Shown: positions 31,923 through 39,652 of the stretch, piece after piece
Position numbering within the stretch: position 1 is the first letter of the stretch
How the letters are laid out: the number at the start of each line of letters is the position of its first letter
Made by a program: the position numbers and the translations under genes
NCBI GenBank assembly: GCA_017642895.1
Contig: JAEPON010000014.1
Coordinates: forward strand, 1-64,000
Reading direction: 5' to 3'
Length of the DNA stretch: 64,000 nt
Source: Roseitalea sp.
GTDB taxonomy: Bacteria; Pseudomonadota; Alphaproteobacteria; Rhizobiales; Rhizobiaceae
Notes under the pieces: model-generated
What the model was told of the DNA's origin: nothing
The model's input: the letters and a program-made list of their open reading frames with translations, nothing else
Databases searched by the model: none

Positions 31923-33074
31923 ATGAACCTGCATACCGCGCCAAGCCGGGCAAAAAACGCCCTGATCGAAGATGTTCGGTCGGATATTGTCGATCTGCCG
32001 TTCAAGCGCCTTCAACGCTTTGCCCGCCACCAAGCGCGGGTGCAAAGTGCGCTGTTGATCCGCATACGATCGTCGGACGGGTTGGAAGGCATTGGCGAAG
32101 CGGTCGTTCCCTGCGGCCCCTGGTGGTCGGGCGACAGCGTCGAGACCATGAAGATCATGCTGGATCGTTATCTGGCCCCGCAACTGACGGGACGGCCTGC
32201 CCATGACGTGGGACCGGTTCTGGCCGAGCTGGATCGCCATGTACGCAACAACAGCTTTGTGAAGGCCGGCATCGAGATGGCGCTGCTCGATCTTGTCGGC
32301 AAGCTGCACGACCTGCCGATCTGGGCGCTTTTGGGCGGGCGGTTCCGCGACCGGTGTCCGGTCGCATGGCCGGTCGCAAGCGGCGACATGCAACAGGATC
32401 TCGCCGAGATGGACGAGATGCTCGACGGCGAACTGGTGTCGGCATTCAAAGTGAAAATGGGTTCGGAATCGCTGCACAACGATGTCAGGCGCGTGGCGAA
32501 ACTGTCGGCTGCGCTTGATGGTCGTGCCAAAGTGCGGGTCGATCCCAATGAAGCCTGGTCTGAACTGGACGCCCTTCATGCAATGCCGCGCCTCGCCGAA
32601 GCGGGCATCGAACTGGTCGAGCAACCGGTTCGCCGCGACCATCTGGACGCGATGGCACGGATCGCCCGCTGCTCGCAAATCGCGGTGATGATCGATGAAG
32701 GGGCGCAATCGGCGTCGGACGTCGTCGATGTCATCGGACGTCAAGCTGCGCATATCATATCGCTCAAGCTGATGAAGGCCGGGGGGTTGCAGGCAAGCCG
32801 GCGGATGGCGGACATCGCGGAAGCGGGCGGCCTGTCGGTCTATATGGGCACGTTCCTTGAAACATCGATCGGCACAGCCGCCGGACTGCATCTGGGTGCC
32901 AGCCTTCCGCGACTGCCGCTGGGCGGCGAGCTTGTTGGCCCGCTGCTGCTGGCCGAGGACTTGGTCACCACGCCGATCCGGTATCGGCAGGGCGCGGCTT
33001 TTCTACCCGACGGGCCGGGACTCGGCGTGGTGTTGGACGAGGACAAGGTTGCGCGGTTCACGCGACGCGAATAA
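31923..33074 (+). CDS. Muconate-type cycloisomerase (enolase superfamily)
   Basis: Enolase-superfamily enzyme of 383 residues in the muconate lactonizing subgroup. It has the catalytic KxK (Lys176, Lys178 in AFKVKMG), metal ligands Asp207 (VRVDPNEAW), Glu233 (ELVEQP) and Asp258 (MIDEGA), and Lys282 (ISLKLMKAGG). It would convert a cis,cis-muconate from the intradiol dioxygenase into a muconolactone. MIDEGAQ replaces the more common ADES of CatB, so substrate may differ from plain muconate. Divergent to the LysR gene; the AraC gene follows by 13 bases. Confidence 0.85.
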   Translation: MNLHTAPSRAKNALIEDVRSDIVDLPFKRLQRFARHQARVQSALLIRIRSSDGLEGIGEAVVPCGPWWSGDSVETMKIMLDRYLAPQLTGRPAHDVGPVLAELDRHVRNNSFVKAGIEMALLDLVGKLHDLPIWALLGGRFRDRCPVAWPVASGDMQQDLAEMDEMLDGELVSAFKVKMGSESLHNDVRRVAKLSAALDGRAKVRVDPNEAWSELDALHAMPRLAEAGIELVEQPVRRDHLDAMARIARCSQIAVMIDEGAQSASDVVDVIGRQAAHIISLKLMKAGGLQASRRMADIAEAGGLSVYMGTFLETSIGTAAGLHLGASLPRLPLGGELVGPLLLAEDLVTTPIRYRQGAAFLPDGPGLGVVLDEDKVARFTRRE

Positions 33075-33087
33075 GCATGAAAGTGCC

Positions 33088-34047
33088 ATGGAAACCACCG
33101 TTTTGAGCACAGAGCGATTGGCGACCCGCGACCGGCTCGCATTCTGGCGTTCCGTGATCGACGATCACTATGTCAAGGTCGATCTCGATTTGCCGCGACG
33201 CAGCGGGTTCAGGGGCGAAGTGCGACATCGCCGGCTGGGACCGTTGGCCATGACGCGCTATCGCGCCAGCCCCAACAGCGCCGAACGGACGCGCCGGCAC
33301 ATCGCCCGCGATGGCTGCGACGACGTGTTCTGTTTTCTGCCGCTGACCGGCGAGATGATATTCGAACAGGCCGGCCGGAAGGCGCTGGCGCAGCCCGGAA
33401 CGCTGTGCTTGTTGCATGGCGGCCAACCCTTCACGCTCGCGCAGCCGGCCGATGTCGATGTCCGGGTGACGCGCCTGCCCAGCGGTCTGCTTGAAGCGCG
33501 CCTGCCCGACCTTGGCTGGGCGACCTGCCGCGCGGTTCGCACGACCACGGGCCTGCCCGGCCTGGCCGCCGCCTTCCTTGAAAAGGCCTCGCGCGAGGCA
33601 TCATCGGTTCCCGATGTGCCCGGCCTGCCCGCGACGCTTGCCCGGCAGGCCGCCGATCTGGTTGCGTTCAGCTTTTTGGTCGAACCCGACGACGGACTGC
33701 CCCATGACAGCGCCGTCAAGGCAGCCCTTTACCGACGGGCGGTCGATCATATCGACACCCACCTTCAAAACCCCGACCTGACACCCAAGACGGTTGCAGG
33801 GGGTATCGGCATCTCCCAGCGCTACCTTCAGGCAGTGTTTGCAGCCCGGGGCCAGACGCCCAGCGCGTTCATTCGGCAAAGACGCGTGAAAGCTGCCCGC
33901 CAGGTGCTGGAGAATCCGGCCTTCTTGGCGCTCAGCATCGCACAGATCGCCTACGCGCACGGATTTGCCTGTCCGGCGCATTTCTCCCGCGTCTTCAAGC
34001 AACATTGCGGCGCCTCGCCGAAATCCGTCCGCGCCGCCCTGCACTGA
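33088..34047 (+). CDS. AraC-family transcriptional regulator
   Basis: AraC/XylS-type regulator of 319 residues. The C-terminal DNA-binding domain spans about the last 100 residues, with the first helix-turn-helix LTPKTVAGGIGISQRYLQAVFAARGQTPSAFIRQRRVKAARQVL and the second IAQIAYAHGFACPAHFSRVFKQHCGASPKSVRA. The N-terminal region looks like the AraC-binding-like domain of aromatic-responsive members. It lies between the cycloisomerase and the second flavin monooxygenase module and probably activates the latter. Confidence 0.9.
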   Translation: METTVLSTERLATRDRLAFWRSVIDDHYVKVDLDLPRRSGFRGEVRHRRLGPLAMTRYRASPNSAERTRRHIARDGCDDVFCFLPLTGEMIFEQAGRKALAQPGTLCLLHGGQPFTLAQPADVDVRVTRLPSGLLEARLPDLGWATCRAVRTTTGLPGLAAAFLEKASREASSVPDVPGLPATLARQAADLVAFSFLVEPDDGLPHDSAVKAALYRRAVDHIDTHLQNPDLTPKTVAGGIGISQRYLQAVFAARGQTPSAFIRQRRVKAARQVLENPAFLALSIAQIAYAHGFACPAHFSRVFKQHCGASPKSVRAALH

Positions 34048-34146
34048 TCTTCCCAAGAACGCGCCGACCAGGCCGGCCGCTTTCCCGGAACCGACCTGGT
34101 CCCGGCGCCGTCGCACGAACGTCTGCGACCGGGCCGTTTGTCCACA

Positions 34147-34172
34147 CGCGTACCATCGCTTGCCGGTACGCG
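34147..34172. promoter_or_regulatory. Inverted repeat upstream of the second LLM gene
   Basis: CGCGTACC (34147-34154) and GGTACGCG (34165-34172) are perfect 8-base arms around ten bases, within the 202-base gap between the AraC gene and the monooxygenase. It could be an operator or a terminator without a T tract. AraC proteins usually bind direct repeats, so the owner is uncertain. No clear promoter hexamers were found in the gap. Confidence 0.4.
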
Positions 34173-34249
34173 CACACGCGGCGTTTTCGACTTCCACCGG
34201 CGCTGGCGCCCCGGCAAAGATCGGCCGACCAAAACGAAGGGAGGACATC

Positions 34250-35506
34250 GTGAAAGTCAATTACTTCCAGCTCGTTCCCTATCGCGCCTTTCCGGCGGAC
34301 TTCGAGCAGAACCACGGCGCGGCGGTGACGACGCCATATGATCTCGCCGATCCGTCCGAGATCCGCGCCAGCTATGCAGATGCGCTGGGCCAGTTCATGC
34401 ACGCTGCGCGCGCCGGCTTTGACGGGCTTGCCGTCACCGAGCACGGCCAGAGCGCTTATGACATGGTGCCCAATCCGTCTTTGATCTGCGCCGCGCTCGC
34501 CCATGCCACCGAAGCCGAGGGGCTGTCGCCGGCCATCTTTCCGCTCGGCCGCTCGCTGGGCAAGAGCCGTGAGCCGCTGCGTGTCGCCGAGGAGATGGCG
34601 ATGATCGATTGCATTTCCGGCGGGCGCCTGATTGCCGGCTTCCCGGTCGGTCTTGCCTATGATTCAAGCATGAACAACGGTGTACCGCCGGCCCAGGTGC
34701 GCGCGCGGTTCGACGAAAATCTCGAACTGATCCTGCGCGCATGGTCCGAGCCGGGCATCTTCCCCTGGAACGGCCGCTTCTCGCAGCATGCCACGGTCAA
34801 CATCTGGCCGCGCCCCCTGCAGACGCCGCCACCGGTCTGGATCACCGGCATCGGCAACCCCAACACAATGCGCTTCGTGCTGGAGCGCGCCTTCGGCTTC
34901 AACTATTTCAGTTGGTTCGGCACCAAGGTGACAGGGCACCGCATCTTCGACCGCTTCTATGAGATCGCCGACCAACTCGGCAAGACGCCCAACCCCTATC
35001 AGATGGGGTTCATGCAGACGATCGCCGTCGCCGAAACCGACGAAAAGGCCGAGCGCCTGTTTGCCGATCACGCCGAATATTTCTTCCGCAAGGCACTGGG
35101 CGCGATACCGATGAACCAATTGGCCCTGCCGGGCGGCATCGATATTCGCGGCCTGGAATTCATCATGCGCGATCCGAAGGATTTCGGCATTTACGAGAAG
35201 ATGCGCACGATCAGCTTCACCGAACTGGTCGAATCCGGCGCGCTGATCTGCGGCAGCCCGGCAACGGTGCGCGATCGGCTCAAGCAGACGCTTGGCGAAC
35301 TCAGGATCGGCAATCTGCACGCCATGCTGCAATTCGGCTCCATGCCGCGCGAGCTGGCCGAAGCCAACATCGATCTGTTCGCGACCGAGGTCATACCGAC
35401 GCTCAAGACATTGTGGGCCGATGAGCATGATCACCATTGGTGGCCGCAATCGCTGGGCGGATCGCCCCGCGTTGACAGCGCCCCGCAACTCAAGGAGGCC
35501 GTGTGA
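34250..35506 (+). CDS. LLM-class flavin-dependent monooxygenase (second copy)
   Basis: Luciferase-like enzyme of 418 residues. Core blocks are VAEEMAMIDCISGGRLIAGFPVGL, ATVNIWPRPLQTPPPVWITGIGNPNTM and GALICGSPATVRDRL. The GTG start has GGGAGG upstream; the frame is open into the AraC gene, but only out of that gene's frame. It is followed with a stop-start overlap by an alpha/beta hydrolase and then by a flavin reductase, so all components of a two-component monooxygenase plus product hydrolase are together. Related in architecture to the enzyme at 13097 but clearly divergent. Confidence 0.9.
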   Translation: MKVNYFQLVPYRAFPADFEQNHGAAVTTPYDLADPSEIRASYADALGQFMHAARAGFDGLAVTEHGQSAYDMVPNPSLICAALAHATEAEGLSPAIFPLGRSLGKSREPLRVAEEMAMIDCISGGRLIAGFPVGLAYDSSMNNGVPPAQVRARFDENLELILRAWSEPGIFPWNGRFSQHATVNIWPRPLQTPPPVWITGIGNPNTMRFVLERAFGFNYFSWFGTKVTGHRIFDRFYEIADQLGKTPNPYQMGFMQTIAVAETDEKAERLFADHAEYFFRKALGAIPMNQLALPGGIDIRGLEFIMRDPKDFGIYEKMRTISFTELVESGALICGSPATVRDRLKQTLGELRIGNLHAMLQFGSMPRELAEANIDLFATEVIPTLKTLWADEHDHHWWPQSLGGSPRVDSAPQLKEAV

Positions 35507-36336
35507 TGTTTTTCCCTGACCATGTGCGCACCGAGACCGTTTCCGTCTGGAACGGAAAGATCGATATCGTTTTCCGTGTCGCCGGCGACGGCCCGACCCT
35601 TGTCTATCTGCATCCCGCCGCCGGGTTGATGTGGACACCGTTTCTGGACGCGCTCGCCCGGCACCACACCGTCGTCGCTCCGCATTTTCCGGGCACGGCG
35701 CCCGACGATCCGCATGCGATCCACAGAATAGACGAACTGGGTGATCTGGTGCTGATCTACGAAGAGGCATTGCGGGCGATGAACTGTCATGACGCCGCGG
35801 TGATCGGTGAGAGCTTCGGCGGCATGCTGGCGTCCGAACTCGCAGCCACGTTTCCCGATCTCTTCAGCCAGGTGGCTCTGCTCGCGCCGGTCGGCCTGTG
35901 GCGCGAGGACCTGCCGGTGGCCAACTGGATCGCCGCCGCCAAGGAGGAGATGCCGGCGATGCTTTTCGCCGACCCGTCGGGTCCTGCGGCACAGGCCATG
36001 TTCACCCCGCCGGACGACCCCGAAATGGCGGTCAAGGGGATGGCCGGATTGGTTTGGTCGATCGGATGCACGGGCAAGTTCCTGTGGCCAATTCCCGAAA
36101 AGGGCCTCGCCAAGCGCCTTCATCGGGTCACGGCACCGGTGCTGATCATCTGGGGCGCCGAGGACCGGCTGATCCCGGCCGCCTATGCGGAGATTTTCGC
36201 AAACCATCTTGCCAAGGCACAGGTGGTGATCGTGCCGAACGCCGGCCATGTTCTGCCGGCCGAGGCGGGCGAAGCGGTGCTCGGCCATCTGACCGGTTTC
36301 CTCGCACCGCCCGAACACGCCCGTGGCGCCGCCTGA
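35506..36336 (+). CDS. Alpha/beta hydrolase
   Basis: Alpha/beta hydrolase of about 276 residues. The nucleophile elbow is VIGESFGGML (Ser103), the acid is in IIWGAEDRLIP, and the His in PNAGHVLPAEAG. ATG 35506 shares a base with the monooxygenase stop and has AAGGAGG eight bases upstream, so translation is coupled. The likely job is to hydrolyse the ester or lactone formed by the monooxygenase, but C-C bond hydrolases of the same fold are an alternative. Confidence 0.87.
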   Translation: MFFPDHVRTETVSVWNGKIDIVFRVAGDGPTLVYLHPAAGLMWTPFLDALARHHTVVAPHFPGTAPDDPHAIHRIDELGDLVLIYEEALRAMNCHDAAVIGESFGGMLASELAATFPDLFSQVALLAPVGLWREDLPVANWIAAAKEEMPAMLFADPSGPAAQAMFTPPDDPEMAVKGMAGLVWSIGCTGKFLWPIPEKGLAKRLHRVTAPVLIIWGAEDRLIPAAYAEIFANHLAKAQVVIVPNAGHVLPAEAGEAVLGHLTGFLAPPEHARGAA

Positions 36337-36389
36337 CCCCTCAGGCGCCGCCCGTGGCGAACCGGTGTCCAAGACAGGATGTCAAAAAA

Positions 36390-36941
36390 ATGAAGCAGAC
36401 CACGACAACCGACATGCCGTCGCGCGAATTGCGCAACGCGCTTGGCCTCTACACGACCGGAGTAGCGGTCGTTACCTGCGCGGGTCCGGGCGGCCATCGC
36501 TGCGGCGTGACCGTCAACTCGTTTGCGTCGGTGTCGCTGGACCCGCCGCTGGTGCTGTGGAGCCTGCAGCGCTCGTCACCCAGCCTTGAGACCTTCGAGC
36601 AGGCGGGACATTTCGCCGTGAACGTGCTGGCGCAGGATCAGCAGGACGTGTCGGACCGGTTCGCCCGTCCCGCCATCGACAAGTTCGACGGGCTGGTCTG
36701 TAGCGGCGGCCTGAACGGCGTTCCCTTGCTGCCGGCCTGCCTGGCCCGGTTCGAGTGCCGTACCGAAGCGTGTCACGAGGGCGGCGACCATGTGATTTTT
36801 GTCGGCCGCGTTCTGCGGTGGACGGCGACGCCCGGGGCGCCTCTGGTGTTCCACGGCGGGCGATACGACCGGCTGGTGGGTCATCGCGCAGCGCTCGATC
36901 GGTCGGCGAAGGCAACCGCGTGCGCGGCCTGTGCGGCGTGA
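36390..36941 (+). CDS. Flavin reductase (flavin reductase-like domain protein)
   Basis: Small flavin reductase of 183 residues in the HpaC/DIM6/NTAB family. It shows YTTGVAVVTC, CGVTVNSFASVSLDPPLVLWSL (flavin-binding core) and HFAVNVLAQDQ. It would supply reduced FMN or FAD to the LLM monooxygenase two genes upstream. The C-terminal tail after GHRAALDR is unusually rich in Ala and Cys, and the IS3 remnant starts soon after, so the end may have been altered. The start is ATG 36390; there is no strong Shine-Dalgarno sequence. Confidence 0.86.
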   Translation: MKQTTTTDMPSRELRNALGLYTTGVAVVTCAGPGGHRCGVTVNSFASVSLDPPLVLWSLQRSSPSLETFEQAGHFAVNVLAQDQQDVSDRFARPAIDKFDGLVCSGGLNGVPLLPACLARFECRTEACHEGGDHVIFVGRVLRWTATPGAPLVFHGGRYDRLVGHRAALDRSAKATACAACAA

Positions 36942-36999
36942 GACGCGCGGTTGGCGCGGCACCGCGGCCGGTCGAGAACCGGTGCGACGCATCGTCGAC

Positions 37000-37310
37000 A
37001 GGTGCGGTGCGGATTTGGTTCGGACATTCGGGCGCGTGTGCAGCCATCATGGATGTCCGACGACGATCCGGGTCGATCATGACAGCGAGTACATCTCGCG
37101 CGGTCTGATCTGTGGGTGTACCAGAAAGGTGGCACGCCCGACTCCTTCAGACCAGGACAGCCGACCGGCACGGATGTGGTTGAAGTGTTCGCCAACCAGC
37201 CACGAGCCGGGTGCTTCATGCGCGCCGGTTCATGTGCCTGGACGACGCACGATCATGACCGGAGGGGGCCGAAGCTCGCGATTGCGCCGGAGAGGCGTCG
37301 ACAACACCGA
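37000..37310 (+). pseudogene. IS3-family transposase remnant
   Basis: The plus strand reads GADLVRTFGRVCSHHGCPTTIRVDHDSEYISRGL, matching the core of IS3-family OrfB around its second catalytic Asp. A frameshift then leads to VYQKGGTPDSFRPGQPTGTDVVEVFAN, matching the segment that normally reads RPGKPTDNAFIEAFN. The Glu region is degraded and the end is lost. It is oriented opposite to the IS3 remnant at 26155. The rest of 36942-37437 has no recognisable gene. Confidence 0.7.
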
Positions 37311-37437
37311 TGATCGGCGTTCGCCTTCCGTCAGGCGGCGGCCGGCCAAATTCCCCGGCCGAAATTGCCAGTGGCTTGATAAATGCCGCGACTCATAGGA
37401 ACTGTCGTCATGAGTGACCGCGAAGGACACATTATGC

Positions 37438-38613
37438 ATGGCGCAAGTTGGCCGAACCATCCTCGATGAGATGATCGCGTTGCGGCGCGATCTGCATGCT
37501 CATCCCGAACTGGGTTTTGAAGAGTTTCGAACCTCATCAATCATTGCCGAAGCGCTGGCGGCTGAAGGGATAGCGGTCACGACAGGCATTGGTCGCACGG
37601 GCGTCGTAGGAACCTTGAAACGCGGGGCTTCGGGCCGTGCCATCATGTTGCGCGCAGACATGGATGCGCTGGCCATGCCCGAGACCGCCGAAGATCGGCC
37701 GTGGCGTTCGACGCAAAGCGGCAAGATGCATGCCTGCGGTCACGACGGCCATACCGCGATGCTGCTGGGGGCCGCGCAGCATTTGTCCAGAAACGGCCGC
37801 TTCAATGGCACGGCGCATTTTGTGTTTCAGCCGGCAGAGGAAGGACGCGGCGGCGCACAGGCTATGGTAGACGACGGCTTTTTTGCCCGCTTCCCTGTCG
37901 ATCGCGCCTTCGGTCTGCACAACATGCCGGGTCTTGCCGTCGATGAGATGGCAGTGGTCAACGGCCCGCAGCTTGCGTCTTCCGATCGGTTCCAGGTGAC
38001 GTTTTGCGGCAAAGGCACGCACGGTGCCAAACCCCATCTTGGCCGCGACCCGGTTGCGGCCGCCGGCCAGTTCCTGGCCGCAGTGCACACGATTGTGGCA
38101 CGGGAGCTTGATCCCCTCGAGCCAGGTGTCGTCAGCATCTGCGCGATGGAGGCGGGCGATTTCGCCGCCCTCAACGTGATCCCGGACTCGGCCAGGCTTG
38201 GTGGCACGGCCCGCGCCTATTCAACCTCCGCACGCGACAAGATTGAAGCATCGCTTCAACGTCTGGGTGAAGGGATTGCGGCATCCATGGGCATGACATC
38301 GGCCTTCGAATACCGGCGCGGCATGCCATCGGTGACCAACGATCCTGCTGCCACCCTTGGCGCCTATCAGGCAGCCGTCTCAGCGCTGGGCGATCACAAA
38401 GTGCGCGCTGAATTCCCACCTTCAACAGCCGGCGATGATTTCGCGATCTTCTCCGAGCAAGTGCCAAGTTGCTACGCCTGGCTCGGCAACGGTCCTGCCG
38501 GGGCCGATGCAATGCACCACAACACGAAATATGATTTCAATGACGGTGCGATGGCGACCGGCATCGCTTTTTGGACCACTCTCGTCGAGCGTGAGCTGCC
38601 GGTTGGATCCTAG
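37438..38613 (+). CDS. M20 family amidohydrolase (hippurate-hydrolase-like)
   Basis: Metal-dependent M20/M40 aminoacylase-type hydrolase of about 391 residues. ADMDALAMPE and HACGHDGHTAMLLGAA supply metal ligands, FQPAEEGRGGAQAMVDDG the catalytic Glu pair, and MHHNTKYDFND the C-terminal His block typical of N-acyl-amino-acid hydrolases. ATG 37438 has AAGGA upstream; a GTG at 37414 is also in frame. It may cleave an acyl amide, consistent with the nitrogen-compound theme of the next genes. Convergent with the nucleoside hydrolase. Confidence 0.87.
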   Translation: MAQVGRTILDEMIALRRDLHAHPELGFEEFRTSSIIAEALAAEGIAVTTGIGRTGVVGTLKRGASGRAIMLRADMDALAMPETAEDRPWRSTQSGKMHACGHDGHTAMLLGAAQHLSRNGRFNGTAHFVFQPAEEGRGGAQAMVDDGFFARFPVDRAFGLHNMPGLAVDEMAVVNGPQLASSDRFQVTFCGKGTHGAKPHLGRDPVAAAGQFLAAVHTIVARELDPLEPGVVSICAMEAGDFAALNVIPDSARLGGTARAYSTSARDKIEASLQRLGEGIAASMGMTSAFEYRRGMPSVTNDPAATLGAYQAAVSALGDHKVRAEFPPSTAGDDFAIFSEQVPSCYAWLGNGPAGADAMHHNTKYDFNDGAMATGIAFWTTLVERELPVGS

Positions 38614-38626
38614 GGACTGTTGAGTA

Positions 38627-39568
38627 TCAACGTCCCTGGTCGCGGTCTGGTTGGTTGCGGCTTCCCACAAGTACGTTCGACAATTGGGCCAGGGCCAGGC
38701 CCTCATCAACGCCCATGGCGACATCGACCGCATGTGTGCCGCTGACCAGAGCGCCGCTATCGCCGCCCGTCAGGCAGACGTCCAAATGGCGGCGCTCGAC
38801 CTTGAAGAGCTGCGGTACCGCGGCCAAGAGCATTACGCACGGATCGTGCAGGGGGCGGCTTTCCCTGCCGTCGGTGCCTTTGAAGTAAGCCTTGATCAGT
38901 TCACCGGCCTTCCGGGCCTCCGGCCGCGCGGCAGTCGCCAATTGGGTGGCATAGTCATGCGTGGCGCGCACCTGGCGTGTCACATCGAGCGGGACGATGG
39001 CGAGGGGCAGATCGGCCCCGAGCACCGTCTCCACGGCCTCCGGATCGGCAGCGAAGTTGAACTCCGACCGCGCGCTGACATTGCCATGGGTCTCCACCGC
39101 ACCGCCCATCGCGATGAGGCGCCGAATGCGCACCGCCTGCGACGGGTGGCGCTCGACAAGCGTCGCGACATTGGTCAGCGGCCCCAGCGCAAGCAGATCG
39201 ACAGTCTTGTCCGGAGCGTTTGCCAACTGTTCCGCCATCCAGTCAACGGCGCCGTCAAGCGCGGGGGCGGCCGCCTGGGGCAGTGGCACGCCCCCGACGC
39301 CATCGACACCATGAATGTGAGAGGCAACATCGAGCGCGGGCCGCTTCAAGGGCCTGCTGGCGCCCGCCACTACAGGAATGTCAGTCCGCCTGGCCAGCGC
39401 CAGCAATCGGCCGGCATTGCGTGTCGTGGCAGCGAGGCCGATATTGCCGGCGACTGTCGTCAGCCCGAGAACTTCAAATGCCGGCGACCGCAAAGCGTAG
39501 AGAATGGCGATTGCATCATCGAGCCCCGGATCGGTGTCGATAATGGCCTGAACCGATGCTTCTTGCAT
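38627..39568 (-). CDS. Inosine-uridine-type nucleoside hydrolase
   Basis: Nucleoside hydrolase of 313 residues that cleaves the N-glycosidic bond of ribonucleosides to base plus ribose. The signature IIDTDPGLDDAIAI (Ca2+ site) opens the protein; LALGPLTNVA, the MGG...NFAADPEA block and LHDPCVMLLA follow in family order. It is divergent to the adenine-deaminase-type gene at 39653, suggesting a base-release then deamination sequence. The substrate base cannot be fixed. Confidence 0.9.
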   Translation of the reverse strand: MQEASVQAIIDTDPGLDDAIAILYALRSPAFEVLGLTTVAGNIGLAATTRNAGRLLALARRTDIPVVAGASRPLKRPALDVASHIHGVDGVGGVPLPQAAAPALDGAVDWMAEQLANAPDKTVDLLALGPLTNVATLVERHPSQAVRIRRLIAMGGAVETHGNVSARSEFNFAADPEAVETVLGADLPLAIVPLDVTRQVRATHDYATQLATAARPEARKAGELIKAYFKGTDGRESRPLHDPCVMLLAAVPQLFKVERRHLDVCLTGGDSGALVSGTHAVDVAMGVDEGLALAQLSNVLVGSRNQPDRDQGR

Positions 39569-39652
39569 GATGTTTTCTTGCTCACCTCCGCCTATTGTTG
39601 GGCGGTCTTATTGTTCTGATTCCGCAATCCTGCAACCCGACGACGACGCATC

